Source: Anaerococcus sp. (GTDB lineage: Bacteria; Bacillota; Clostridia; Tissierellales; Peptoniphilaceae). Taken from it: a stretch of 45,995 nt of DNA. The stretch covers positions 1 through 45,995 of the forward strand of contig JALEUV010000023.1 in assembly GCA_022780515.1 (NCBI GenBank), written 5' to 3'. Below, one piece after another: positions 24,299 through 33,182 of the stretch. Position 1 is the first letter of the stretch. Each line of letters opens with the position of its first letter. Both the position numbers and the translations under genes were made by a program. Under the pieces are notes generated by a model. It did not search any database, was not told where the DNA came from, and saw nothing but the letters and a program-made list of their open reading frames with translations.

Positions 24299-24312
24299 AT
24301 TTATAGGTAGAT

Positions 24313-24343
24313 AGGGGACCTAGAGATGGGCCCCCTTTATTTT
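24313..24343 (+). terminator. Intrinsic terminator after gpmA
   Basis: AGGGGACC and GGGCCCCCT form a stem with one mismatch around a short loop, followed by TTATTTT. Confidence 0.65.
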
Positions 24344-24417
24344 AACTCAAAAGACAAATTATTTTTAGTTTTAATTATAATAATAATAAAATTTCGATTT
24401 AAAGAGGGAAATTAATA

Positions 24418-25080
24418 TTGAGAATAGCATCAGTAGAAAATGAAAATGGGGTATCCTCTCTAATAAACACTCGCTTTGACAAAAAAGAAGTAGTAGTTGA
24501 TAAGATAGATTCCATAGAAGAGCTTATATTTTCGGACCTATCAAAGTATGACTTGATTCTTGTGGATATGAGCCACAATATGTGCTTGCAAGCCATACAA
24601 TTTATCAAACAAGAAAGCAATATACCAGTTATCTATCTAACCCAAGAATACAAGAAAAACCCCTTTGAGACTGATATAGATGATGAGGAGTTTGTAATCC
24701 ATTCCTACACCAGGGAAGAATTTACTAATAGAATTATAAGAAAGGTAAATGAACTAAGGTCTGCCAATATAATAAGCTTAGGCTTTTGTACTTTGGATAA
24801 GGATAATGGGGTCTTTAGGATAGGAAATAATATATTGGATCTTACTACAAGTGAAATTGAAGTTTGTGCGATACTAATAGAGCATATGGGAGAAGTCTTA
24901 TCTAAGGACTATATAGCTGATGAGATGGCTGATAGGGGGATAAAGACTACGGCGAGGTCTGTTAGAGAGTATATAAGAAAAATTAGAAATGAATTTAAGA
25001 AGGCAGATATTAATCCGATAAAGACTATAAATAGGCAGGGATACAAGTGGGTAATAGAGAAATGTGAGAACATTCTTTAG
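24418..25080 (+). CDS. Atypical OmpR-like response regulator
   Basis: The 220-residue protein starts at TTG after GAGGG. Its N-terminal half is receiver-like and keeps a phosphoacceptor-like Asp50 (LILVDMS). It lacks the usual acidic pair at strand 1 (VENEN) and the conserved Lys near the end (SYTREEF). The C-terminal half is a clear winged helix (LDLTTSEIEVCAILIEHMGEVLSKDYI and TTARSVREYIRKIRNEF, ending RQGYKWVIE). No histidine kinase is adjacent. It could be phosphorylation-independent. Targets are unknown. Confidence 0.8.
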   Translation: MRIASVENENGVSSLINTRFDKKEVVVDKIDSIEELIFSDLSKYDLILVDMSHNMCLQAIQFIKQESNIPVIYLTQEYKKNPFETDIDDEEFVIHSYTREEFTNRIIRKVNELRSANIISLGFCTLDKDNGVFRIGNNILDLTTSEIEVCAILIEHMGEVLSKDYIADEMADRGIKTTARSVREYIRKIRNEFKKADINPIKTINRQGYKWVIEKCENIL

Positions 25081-25146
25081 AAAATTTGCTTATTATAAGC
25101 TTTGTGGTAATATGTATTTATAAATATAATAAATTATATTGATCTA

Positions 25147-25265
25147 AGGATCGTCTTCAGGGTGAGGTGAGATTCCTTGACCGGCGGTAAAGTCCGCGAG
25201 TTCTGTGAACTGAATCAGTGAAATTCTGATACCGACAGTATAGTCTGGATGGAAGAAGAAAGGAA
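25147..25265 (+). promoter_or_regulatory. FMN riboswitch (RFN element)
   Basis: The conserved core is present in order: CAGGGTGAGGTGAGATTCC, GACCGGCGGTAAAGTCCGCGAG, a variable arm, CAGTGAAATTCTGATACCGACAGTATAGTCTGGATG, then GAAGAAG. FMN binding would turn down the riboflavin transporter gene that follows. Confidence 0.97.
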
Positions 25266-25276
25266 TCTTTTTTGTT

Positions 25277-25297
25277 GCCCTGAACTGGGGCTTTTTT
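25277..25297 (+). terminator. Attenuator terminator of the FMN riboswitch
   Basis: GCCCT pairs with GGGGC around GAACT, followed directly by six T. Its place between aptamer and ribU suggests transcription attenuation when FMN is bound. Confidence 0.75.
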
Positions 25298-25319
25298 CTT
25301 GCCCTAAAAAGGAGGAATT

Positions 25320-25913
25320 ATGAATAAAAATAAAATATTTTCTTTGAATTCTATTGTTAAAATTGGTATCTTGTCAGCCATATCCTATGTGCTTATGTTT
25401 ATCCAACTACCTATCCCTATAGCACCACCCTTCATGAAGGTAGACCTAGCAGATGTGCCTGCCCTCCTTGGTGGCTTTGCGGGAGGACCTCTTGTTGGAG
25501 TTATCGTTCAATTAATTAAGAATGTCCTAAACCTAACCAAGACCACAACAGCAGGAGTTGGGGAGCTATCAAACTTTATAGTAGGAGCTAGCTTTGTTTT
25601 TGTAGCAGCTAGTGTCTATAGGAAGAGAAAGAATAAGAAGAATGCTATAGTGTCCCTAGTTCTAGGAGTTATCGCTATGACAGTAATAGCAACCCTATCA
25701 AACGCCTTTGTAGTATTTCCAGCCTATGGTAAGGCTATGAATCTTGATATGATGGCCTTTGTTGAGATGACCCAAGGGGGTAATGGCCTTGTAAGCTCAT
25801 ACTTTACCTTGATGCTCTTATCAGTTGCTCCTTTTAATATAATTAAGGGCTCTGTGGCATCTATCGTAACCTACTTCCTCTACAAGAGGGTATCACCACT
25901 GCTTAAAAAATAA
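25320..25913 (+). CDS. ribU: Riboflavin transporter RibU (ECF S component)
   Basis: The 197-residue protein has about six membrane segments and RibU features: LMFIQLPIPIAPPFMKVDLADVPALLGGFAGGPLVGV near the start and FVVFPAYGKAMNLD later. It binds riboflavin for import with the shared ECF ATPase module, not encoded here. The FMN riboswitch and AAAGGAGG ribosome site upstream support the call. No riboflavin biosynthesis genes are adjacent. Confidence 0.95.
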   Translation: MNKNKIFSLNSIVKIGILSAISYVLMFIQLPIPIAPPFMKVDLADVPALLGGFAGGPLVGVIVQLIKNVLNLTKTTTAGVGELSNFIVGASFVFVAASVYRKRKNKKNAIVSLVLGVIAMTVIATLSNAFVVFPAYGKAMNLDMMAFVEMTQGGNGLVSSYFTLMLLSVAPFNIIKGSVASIVTYFLYKRVSPLLKK

Positions 25914-25924
25914 GAAACCTATAG

Positions 25925-25949
25925 GTCCTGCCTCCTGGTGGGACTTTTT
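25925..25949 (+). terminator. Intrinsic terminator after ribU
   Basis: GTCCTGCC pairs with GGTGGGAC (two wobble pairs) around TCCT, followed by five T. Confidence 0.78.
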
Positions 25950-25991
25950 CTATTTTTATCCTTTGGAGTATAATAGTGTAAGGAGTTATTT

Positions 25992-26438
25992 ATGGAAATT
26001 AAGAATTTAGAAGAACTTGAGTCCTTTGCTCATGACTTATCAGCTCTCTTAGTTGAGGGAGATGTTATTAATTTGGTTGGAGAAATGGGAGCAGGCAAGA
26101 CCACCCTAACTTCTCTTATAGCAAAAGAGCTCGGCATAGATGATTCATCATCACCAACCTTTGCCCTAGTAAATATCTACGAGGGTGATAAGAAGATTTA
26201 CCACTTAGACCTCTATAGGCTAGATGATCCGGATGATATCTTGGATATAGACTTTGAAGAGTATTTTTATCCGACTGATGCCATTAGCTTTATAGAGTGG
26301 GCAGAAAATGCCAAAGACTACCTGCCAGATGAAATGATTGATATAAATATAGATAAAATAGACGAAAGAACTAGAGATATTACAATATCAGATAAGAGCC
26401 AACGAGGAAGGGAAATAAATGCTCATTTTAGCAATTGA
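25992..26438 (+). CDS. tsaE: tRNA t6A biosynthesis ATPase TsaE
   Basis: The 148-residue protein has Walker A GEMGAGKTT (about 30-38), SSPTFALVNIY, the DLYRLDD motif and IEWAEN, all typical of TsaE. It powers the TsaB-TsaD complex that makes N6-threonylcarbamoyladenosine at position 37 of ANN-decoding tRNAs. AAGGAG lies before the ATG. It overlaps tsaB by 20 bases and heads the tsaE-tsaB-rimI-tsaD operon found widely in Firmicutes. Confidence 0.95.
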   Translation: MEIKNLEELESFAHDLSALLVEGDVINLVGEMGAGKTTLTSLIAKELGIDDSSSPTFALVNIYEGDKKIYHLDLYRLDDPDDILDIDFEEYFYPTDAISFIEWAENAKDYLPDEMIDINIDKIDERTRDITISDKSQRGREINAHFSN

Positions 26439-27102
26439 TACATCAACTATGATTTCAACTGTAACTATAGCAGATGAAAATGAGATTATAGGGGATTTTA
26501 ATGTTAACCAACAAAAGACCCATAGCGAATCTATGGTACCTATGATTGAGACCTTGCTAGAGCTTTTGGGAATGGAAATAGCTGATATTGACAAGTTTGT
26601 AATAGCCAAGGGCCCAGGATCCTTTACAGGTCTTAGGATTGGGATGACTATAGCAAAAACCCTTGCCCAAGTTTATAAGAAGGACCTAATCCCTATAAGC
26701 ACCCTTCTCGCCCTAGCCAATAATAGCTCATCAGATAGGGTCAAGGTCCCTATGATTGATGCCAGGGGCAATAGGGTCTATGGGGCAGCCTATGACAAGG
26801 ACTTTAATGAGATAATCAAAGAAGACCTTTATATCATAGATGATTTTTCAAGGAAGGTAAATGAGCTTGGCCAAAACGTTGAGCTTATAGGAACTATGAA
26901 TGAAAAGTATGGGGATAGGTTCGATAGGGCCATCTCCCTTCCCATAAATTTCAACAATTCTATAGGGAGGTCCTTGATAAAGATTGCCCTAGAAGGTGAG
27001 CTTGTGGGAGAAGATCTCTATACTATAAAGCCAAATTACCTTAGGAAAAGTCAAGCTGAAAGGCAATTAATAGAAAATGATAAGAAAGATGGAAATAAGT
27101 GA
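26419..27102 (+). CDS. tsaB: tRNA t6A biosynthesis protein TsaB
   Basis: The 227-residue protein starts MLILAIDTSTMISTV and has QKTHSESMVPMIE and AKGPGSFTGLRIGMTIAKTLA, the standard TsaB motifs of the ASKHA fold. TsaB is the scaffold partner of TsaD. It overlaps tsaE by 20 and rimI by 26 bases, so translation is coupled. Confidence 0.94.
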   Translation: MLILAIDTSTMISTVTIADENEIIGDFNVNQQKTHSESMVPMIETLLELLGMEIADIDKFVIAKGPGSFTGLRIGMTIAKTLAQVYKKDLIPISTLLALANNSSSDRVKVPMIDARGNRVYGAAYDKDFNEIIKEDLYIIDDFSRKVNELGQNVELIGTMNEKYGDRFDRAISLPINFNNSIGRSLIKIALEGELVGEDLYTIKPNYLRKSQAERQLIENDKKDGNK

Positions 27103-27514
27103 TACCGATAGGGTTTACCAAATCGAAAATGAGTCTTTTTTTGAGCCTTGGAGCAAGAAGCAACTTATAAGGGAGCTTACCCAAAATAGCCTACTAAGCC
27201 ACTATGTCTACGAGGATAAGGGCGAGATACTAGGATTTTACATAGCAAGCAAGGTCCTAGATTTGGTAGAGGTCTTTACTATAGCGGTCGATAAAAATTA
27301 TAGGAAAAGGGGGATAGGAAGCGAATTATTATCCCACCTAATAGATAAGTCGCTCAGAGAAGGGGTAAGCGAAATATGGCTAGAAGTATCTACCAAAAAT
27401 AAAAGAGCCCTCGCCCTATATGAAAAATTCGGTTTTGAAAGAGTAGGCATTAGAAAGAATTACTACCAAAAGTTAGGAGAAGATGCCTACAATATGAAAA
27501 GGATACTTAAATGA
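27077..27514 (+). CDS. rimI: Ribosomal protein N-acetyltransferase RimI family
   Basis: The 145-residue GNAT protein has the acetyl-CoA loop VDKNYRKRGIGSELL (about 73-87), EIWLEVSTKNKRALALYEKFGF and the C-terminal YYQKLGEDAYNMKR, all RimI-like. RimI acetylates the N-terminal residue of protein S18. It sits between tsaB and tsaD, a common arrangement, and its start lies inside tsaB. The substrate is assigned from family, not sequence. Confidence 0.9.
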   Translation: MIRKMEISDTDRVYQIENESFFEPWSKKQLIRELTQNSLLSHYVYEDKGEILGFYIASKVLDLVEVFTIAVDKNYRKRGIGSELLSHLIDKSLREGVSEIWLEVSTKNKRALALYEKFGFERVGIRKNYYQKLGEDAYNMKRILK

Positions 27515-28521
27515 CAGATTTTTATACACTGGGAATAGAGACAAGCTGTGATGATAGCTCTGTTGCTATTCTCAAAAATGATAGAGAAGTTCTCGTAAAT
27601 TTAATATCATCTCAGATAAATATCCACACCCTCTTTGGTGGAGTGGTACCTGAGATTGCAAGCAGGAAGCACCTAGAGGCTATAAATCCTCTGATAGATA
27701 AGGCCCTTAGTGATGCGGGCTTGACCTATGAAGATATAGACCTTATATCAGTAACCAAGGGGCCTGGTCTTATGGGTTCACTCTTGGTGGGTATATCAGC
27801 TAGCAAGGCCCTATCCCTCGCTCTAAATAAGCCAATGATAGGGGCAAATCACATGCAAGGTCATATTTGTGCCAACTACCTATCCCACAAGGACCTAGAA
27901 CCTCCCTTCATATCCCTAGTGGTATCAGGAGGCCACACCTATCTATGTAAGGTAAACTCCTATACAGACTATGAGGTTGTAGGTAGGACCCGTGATGATG
28001 CAGTAGGAGAATCCTTTGACAAGGTTGCAAGAAAGATAGGCCTTGGCTATCCTGGTGGACCAAAGATAGATAAGCTCGCAAGAGAAGGTGATAAGGATGC
28101 CATAGACTTTCCTAGGATAATGCTCGATAAGGATTCCTATGACTTTTCCTTCTCAGGGCTAAAGACTGCAGTCCTAAACTACGCCCACACCCAAGAGCAA
28201 AAGGGTATAGAGGTAAATAAGGCTGACCTTGCTGCAAGCTTTGAGGAGGCAGTGGTCGATGTTTTAGTAGCCAAGTCTATGAGACTCCTAAAGGAAACAG
28301 GCATTAAGACCCTCGCAGTAAGTGGGGGAGTCGCTGCCAATTCTAGACTTAGAGAGAGACTTAAAGAAGAACTTGATAAGGAAGGAATGAAGCTTTACTA
28401 TCCAGACCTAATCTTATGTACTGACAATGCAGCTATGATAGCCATGGCAGGCTACCTAAATTACAAAAATGGCGATACAGACAGCAAATTTATGAAGGTT
28501 TATCCAAACTTGGAATTATGA
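27511..28521 (+). CDS. tsaD: tRNA t6A threonylcarbamoyltransferase TsaD
   Basis: The 336-residue protein shows GIETSCDDSSVAIL at the start, VTKGPGLMGSLLVG, the iron-binding NHMQGH (about 108-113), LVVSGGHT, and LAVSGGVAANSRLR. These are the canonical TsaD/Kae1 motifs. It transfers threonylcarbamoyl to tRNA A37. The gene overlaps rimI by four bases. Confidence 0.96.
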   Translation: MTDFYTLGIETSCDDSSVAILKNDREVLVNLISSQINIHTLFGGVVPEIASRKHLEAINPLIDKALSDAGLTYEDIDLISVTKGPGLMGSLLVGISASKALSLALNKPMIGANHMQGHICANYLSHKDLEPPFISLVVSGGHTYLCKVNSYTDYEVVGRTRDDAVGESFDKVARKIGLGYPGGPKIDKLAREGDKDAIDFPRIMLDKDSYDFSFSGLKTAVLNYAHTQEQKGIEVNKADLAASFEEAVVDVLVAKSMRLLKETGIKTLAVSGGVAANSRLRERLKEELDKEGMKLYYPDLILCTDNAAMIAMAGYLNYKNGDTDSKFMKVYPNLEL

Positions 28522-28522
28522 T

Positions 28523-28876
28523 ATGGCAAGAAGAGACAGGTCTAACCCTCAGGTTAGAAATATTATCAAAAAATATAATAAACTAAATAAGATAAGTGCG
28601 ATAATATGGTTTTTGGCAGGTCTTGGAGTCCTAGGCTTTGGCATATACTTTAGGGAAATATTTGAAGTGGTATTTGGGGTCTTTGCCATCCTATATTCTT
28701 TCGGTGTCTTTAAGGGAAGGTCTTATTCCATAGGGGGAATCAGAAAGGCTGAGGTCAAGAAACTTTACTTTATTATGGTCTTTATAGGAATCTATTCCCT
28801 AGTAAACCCTATAGGAAATATAGCCCTCTTATTTGACCTCTACAAGAGGGACCTAGTCCTAAATGGAGACCTCTAA
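28523..28876 (+). CDS. Small membrane protein downstream of tsaD
   Basis: I do not recognise the family. The 117-residue protein has a very basic N-terminus (MARRDRSNPQVRNIIKKYNK) followed by three likely membrane segments (about 25-42, 47-63 and 80-104). It starts two bases after tsaD, and its last base is the first base of the lipoprotein gene that follows. Position suggests co-expression with the S41 lipoprotein rather than a role in tRNA modification. Confidence 0.75.
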   Translation: MARRDRSNPQVRNIIKKYNKLNKISAIIWFLAGLGVLGFGIYFREIFEVVFGVFAILYSFGVFKGRSYSIGGIRKAEVKKLYFIMVFIGIYSLVNPIGNIALLFDLYKRDLVLNGDL

Positions 28877-30264
28877 TGAAGGTCAAGGCAAAAATTCTTA
28901 GTCTTATCTTGCTCATAAGCCTTCTAACATCCTGCGCACCTAGAAGGTTTGACCAGCTTATGGCAAGGAGGGCCCAGTTTACCTACAAGAGAGAAGGACT
29001 AGTCCTCACAGATGGGAAATTTCACCCAGATGAGATAGAAGAATTTAGTGTAGATGAGTATTTAAAATGGTACGAGGGACTAAAAAGCCCCCTAAAACTT
29101 GAACTTCCTGACCCCAAAAAACCCAAAGAGCTAACCAAGGATGAAATGATAGAAGACTTTGAATTTTTATTTAAGGAACTAAAGGAGAACTACCCCTTTT
29201 TTGAAGTCCTAAAGAGAAGGCATAAAATCGATTTTGTGAAGTCCCATGACAAGTATTTGACTATGGTCAAAAAAGCTAAGACCGATGAGGAATTTATCGA
29301 AACCTTAAAAATGATTATAGGAGACCTCAAAAGCGACCATGCCAAGATAGCTGATAAGGCCTATGTCAAGGAAACCCTAGAATACTTTGCCCAAAATTTT
29401 AAGTCCCCATCTATTTATTATGAATTTCTTAACCTTAATCGATCTGTGGTAAGGAATAGGTATGACCTAAAGGGCAAACAATCTGACGAAGATAACATAG
29501 ACCTCAATAGGAGAAGGGACATCTTTGAAACGGCTGATCCCAACAACCTTAGCTTTGAAGACCTTGGCAAGGGCCTTGGCCTTATTAAAATAAAGGAAAT
29601 GGCAGGAGTATCTAAGTATAGCGAAGACTTAAAGGTCCTAAAAGACTTTCTAAAAAACAAGCACCTCTATAAGGCCCTTATCATAGATATTAGGGGCAAT
29701 TCTGGAGGAAACGAGGACTATTGGCAAAACTTCCTCCTACCAAAACTATTAACCAGTCCTAAAAAAGTAACTAACAGTTTATTCTTCAAGGATTCTGACA
29801 AGACCAAGCTCATCTTTGCAGATGAGAACCTAAATGCAGAAAGGCTAGAAAACATGGATACCTCTGCCCTAAATATCTCAAATACAAAGGACATAGAAGG
29901 CTTTGATCTCTATATGAAAGACATTATTTCAATTAGTCCCGATAAGTCCGATAGGGACTATGGTTTTGATGGAGAAATATTTATCCTAGTTGACAAGGAA
30001 GTCTATTCAGCAGCAGAAGGCTTCACCAACTTTATGAAAAACTCAAATGCTGCTATCCTCTTGGGAGAGCAAACCAAGGGGGACGGAATAACCCTTGGCA
30101 TAATAAACTCAGTCTTGCCAAATTCAGGTCTCGTCTTTACCTATACAAACACCCTAGGCTTTGATAGCGAAGGCAAACTAAATGAAGAAAACCCAACTAA
30201 ACCTGACATAGAAACAAATTCCTACAAGGATAGCATAAGGACAATCCAAGAGATGATAAGATGA
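28876..30264 (+). CDS. S41-family peptidase lipoprotein
   Basis: The 462-residue protein has a lipoprotein signal with lipobox LLTSC (Cys20). A helical N-terminal region (about 60-170) precedes the S41 core, which includes ALIIDIRGNSGGNEDYW (about 267-283) and YSAAEGFTNFMKN (about 377-389) with candidate nucleophile Ser378. GEQTKGDG follows. No PDZ domain is evident. Family members cut proteins from their C-terminal ends outside the membrane. The active-site Lys is not in its usual place (see findings). It is the last gene of the tsa operon, before a terminator. Confidence 0.82.
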   Translation: MKVKAKILSLILLISLLTSCAPRRFDQLMARRAQFTYKREGLVLTDGKFHPDEIEEFSVDEYLKWYEGLKSPLKLELPDPKKPKELTKDEMIEDFEFLFKELKENYPFFEVLKRRHKIDFVKSHDKYLTMVKKAKTDEEFIETLKMIIGDLKSDHAKIADKAYVKETLEYFAQNFKSPSIYYEFLNLNRSVVRNRYDLKGKQSDEDNIDLNRRRDIFETADPNNLSFEDLGKGLGLIKIKEMAGVSKYSEDLKVLKDFLKNKHLYKALIIDIRGNSGGNEDYWQNFLLPKLLTSPKKVTNSLFFKDSDKTKLIFADENLNAERLENMDTSALNISNTKDIEGFDLYMKDIISISPDKSDRDYGFDGEIFILVDKEVYSAAEGFTNFMKNSNAAILLGEQTKGDGITLGIINSVLPNSGLVFTYTNTLGFDSEGKLNEENPTKPDIETNSYKDSIRTIQEMIR

Positions 30265-30286
30265 CCTGATTTATATCAGGTTTTTT
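30264..30286 (+). terminator. Intrinsic terminator of the tsa operon
   Basis: ACCTGAT pairs perfectly with ATCAGGT around TTAT, followed by a T-rich tract. Confidence 0.88.
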
Positions 30287-30333
30287 CTTTTTAAAAGTTC
30301 TCTTAATAAAATTTAGTCATTTAACTTAATAAC

Positions 30334-30362
30334 TTGATTTTAAATTGTAAAAATGTTATGAT
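30334..30362 (+). promoter_or_regulatory. Probable promoter of the sialic-acid cluster
   Basis: TTGATT (30334-30339) and TATGAT (30357-30362) are 17 bases apart. A leader of about 75 bases separates this from the first gene; it contains TTTTCGAAAA, a short palindrome that might bind a regulator. Confidence 0.5.
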
Positions 30363-30442
30363 TAAAAATGTAGGAAAATGTTTGCGATTATAAGGCTTTT
30401 CAAGCATTACAAACTTTTCGAAAATAAACAATTGGAGGAAAC

Positions 30443-32134
30443 ATGAATAAGAAATTTTTATCTTTAGCCTTGTCTACAATGATGCTTCTTACTGCATGTG
30501 GTGGGGGAAACTCAAACCAACCAGCAGAAAATTCTAGTACAGAACAAGGCACAGAAAATGCTACTACAGAAGTAGCTGAGACAAATGAAAGTCAAGATCA
30601 AGAAGGTAAATCTCTAAGGATGCTTTTTGATAAACAAGGTGAAGGAACAAACTTCGATACACCTTGGTGGAACAGAGGAGATATTTACAAGGTAATTACT
30701 TTTAGATCCCTATTCAAAGCTAATCCAGAACTAACAGAATTTGAACCAGATCTATTAGCTGACTATACTATGGCTGATGATGGAATGTCTTACGAATTCA
30801 ACTTAAAAGAAGGTGTTAAATGGTCAGATGGAGAAGCTTTAACAGGTGATGATGTTAAATTCTCAATAGAAGGTGCTTTAAAGGGCGCAAAAGTCAATAC
30901 CATTTATACAGGAGCTTTTTCATCAATCAAGGGAGCAAGTGCTTACAAAGACGGTTCAGCTGAAGAAGTTGAAGGAATAAAAGTAGACGGAAATAAAGTT
31001 ACTTTAGAGATGGAAAAATCTGTAGGTAATATGATTCCGGTATTATCACAATTTGCAATTCTCCCTGCTCATGGATTTGAGGGAGTCGATATGACAGAAT
31101 ACCACACAGCTGATTTCTGGAAAGCTCCTATAACAGACGGTATGTATAAGGTTAAAGAAGTTGTTACAGACTCTTATATAGCCCTTGAGCCAAATGAAAA
31201 TTATGAAAACCAAGCTCCAAAGATCCAATCTGTAGTAGTAAATATAGTACCATCTGACGCTAAACTAAACTCAGTATTAGGTGACCAAGCTGACGTATTT
31301 AATACCAAGGCTCCAACTGAAGTTACATCTGTTGATAAGAAGGAAAACTGGGAAGGTCAAACTGTAGATACCCTATTCTATTACTACCTAGTATTTAACC
31401 AAACAGGTAATGAACAAAGACCTGCTAATAAATGGGTACAAAATCCTAAGTTTAGACAAGCAATTTACTATGCTATAGATAGGGATAACTTAGCAGCATC
31501 ACTATTCCCTGAACTAGCAGAAAAGTCTACCTATGGTGTACCAGAAAAAGACTCAGCAAACAAGAATACAGAACTTGAAAAATTTGATTACAACCCAGAA
31601 AAAGCGAAAGAACTATTACAAGAAATAGGCTACACAGATGATCAACCACTAGAATTTAGATACTATATGGCTGACCAAGCTTCAGTAGACCTATATAACT
31701 CTATAGCTCAAAACTTACAAGATGTAGGTATCAGTGTAAATGTTCAAAAATTTGCAGGAGATGCATCACAAGAGTTAATGGAGCTAAGAAATTATGATAT
31801 TGCTCTAAAGGGGCTATCAGCATTTGGTTATGAAGAGTGGTACGGAGAATATGTTCCACAAAATAACAACCTTGTTAAAGTATTTGGTGAAGAAGTAGGA
31901 TCTAAATACGATGCTAAATACCAAGAATTACTACAAGAAACTGACGAAGCAAAGAGAGCAGAAATACTAAAAGAACTTCAAAAGATAGAAGCAGAAGACC
32001 TATCAAAAGAAGTAATCTTTATGCTAAAGAATGATATTTTTGTCAATACTGATAATGTAGAAACCAATGGTGCAACTTTCACTAACCCATGGTTTGCAGC
32101 TGACATAGGATTTGAAAATTGGGAACTAAAATAG
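30443..32134 (+). CDS. SBP_bac_5-type ABC transporter solute-binding lipoprotein
   Basis: The 563-residue protein has a lipoprotein signal (lipobox LLTAC) and a Ser/Thr/Glu/Asn-rich linker. The fold is Opp/Dpp-like: EFNLKEGVKWSDGEALTGDDVKFSIE, FRQAIYYAIDRD, and PEKAKELLQEIGY. Proteins of this family bind peptides, nickel or sugars outside the membrane. Here it heads a run ending in nanA, nanK and nanE. A sialic-acid-binding role, like the SatA-type systems, is therefore likely (inference). A strong GGAGG precedes the ATG. Confidence 0.9.
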   Translation: MNKKFLSLALSTMMLLTACGGGNSNQPAENSSTEQGTENATTEVAETNESQDQEGKSLRMLFDKQGEGTNFDTPWWNRGDIYKVITFRSLFKANPELTEFEPDLLADYTMADDGMSYEFNLKEGVKWSDGEALTGDDVKFSIEGALKGAKVNTIYTGAFSSIKGASAYKDGSAEEVEGIKVDGNKVTLEMEKSVGNMIPVLSQFAILPAHGFEGVDMTEYHTADFWKAPITDGMYKVKEVVTDSYIALEPNENYENQAPKIQSVVVNIVPSDAKLNSVLGDQADVFNTKAPTEVTSVDKKENWEGQTVDTLFYYYLVFNQTGNEQRPANKWVQNPKFRQAIYYAIDRDNLAASLFPELAEKSTYGVPEKDSANKNTELEKFDYNPEKAKELLQEIGYTDDQPLEFRYYMADQASVDLYNSIAQNLQDVGISVNVQKFAGDASQELMELRNYDIALKGLSAFGYEEWYGEYVPQNNNLVKVFGEEVGSKYDAKYQELLQETDEAKRAEILKELQKIEAEDLSKEVIFMLKNDIFVNTDNVETNGATFTNPWFAADIGFENWELK

Positions 32135-32207
32135 CTTAGTATAGAATTAAGGGGTTGTTTTTAATTTACTATAAACAACTCCTTAAATATTTGAAAGAAG
32201 GGAAATT

Positions 32208-33173
32208 ATGAACAATAATAATATTTTTAAGTACATATTAAAGAAATTATTACAGATGATCCCAATGCTTATAATAATTTCTTTTTTAATTTTTGTAGCT
32301 TTGCAAGCTATGCCAATAGATCCTATCAACTATTTGCTTCCACCAGGAACCGCAAGAGATCCTGCCATGATTGAAGCCTTGAGAGACAGATACGGTCTAA
32401 ATGATCCTATTATTATTCAATATTTTAGATGGATTAGCAATGTTGTTAGAGGAGACTTTGGTTATTCTATAATTAATGGTCAAGCTATTAGTGATATACT
32501 TGCCCAAAAGCTTCCAGCAACTTTGGAATTAGCAGTTGCTTCTTTAGTTATTTCAACATTTTTAGGAATATTTTTAGGTATCCTATCAGCCGTTAACCAA
32601 AATGGTCCAATTGACTATATAGCGAGAGTTATCGGTGTTGTAGGCCAATCTATACCAGAATTTTTATTTGGAATAGTTTTGATATCAATCTTTGCCCTAT
32701 CCCTAGGATGGTTACCAGTAGGAGGTAGGAATATATATGGTATGAGTACTTTTGTAGATAGAATCAAGAACTTGATCCTTCCTGCTGGAGCCTTATCCAT
32801 AGCCATGATTGCAACAGTTCTAAGGTATACTAGAAACTCAATGCTAGGAGTTATGAATCAAGAGTATATAAAGACTGCAAGGTCTAAGGGTATTAGAGAA
32901 TCCAAGGTATATTTGATGCACGCCTTTAGAAACTCTATGGGACCTATCCTAGTTACTATAATGCTTAGAATACCTGGACTTGTAGGTGGTTCTGTAGTTA
33001 TTGAGTCAGTATTTAACTGGCCAGGAATTGGATCTACACTCATGGGGGCTGTAACTAGTGGTGATTATCCTATCATAATGGTAACAACCCTACTTATTGC
33101 TACAGTAATGTTGGCGATATCTTTCTTAGTAGATGTTATATCAGCCTTACTTGATCCAAGGATTAGATTATAG
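32208..33173 (+). CDS. Opp/Dpp-type ABC permease, OppB/DppB subunit
   Basis: The 321-residue protein has six membrane segments. Family motifs are DPINYLLPPGTARDPAMIEALRDRYGLNDP early and the EAA-loop region EYIKTARSKGIRESKVYLMHAFRNS late, then VIESVFNWPGIG. It is one of the two membrane subunits of the importer and follows the binding protein by 73 bases. AAAGAAGGG lies before the ATG. Confidence 0.93.
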   Translation: MNNNNIFKYILKKLLQMIPMLIIISFLIFVALQAMPIDPINYLLPPGTARDPAMIEALRDRYGLNDPIIIQYFRWISNVVRGDFGYSIINGQAISDILAQKLPATLELAVASLVISTFLGIFLGILSAVNQNGPIDYIARVIGVVGQSIPEFLFGIVLISIFALSLGWLPVGGRNIYGMSTFVDRIKNLILPAGALSIAMIATVLRYTRNSMLGVMNQEYIKTARSKGIRESKVYLMHAFRNSMGPILVTIMLRIPGLVGGSVVIESVFNWPGIGSTLMGAVTSGDYPIIMVTTLLIATVMLAISFLVDVISALLDPRIRL

Positions 33174-33182
33174 GAGTTTATT

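Noticed and set aside
30412-30428. Possible CodY box (TTTTCGAAAA) before the sialic-acid cluster
   Set aside because: It lacks the central base of the AATTTTCWGAAAATT consensus and matches only the core; too weak to call.
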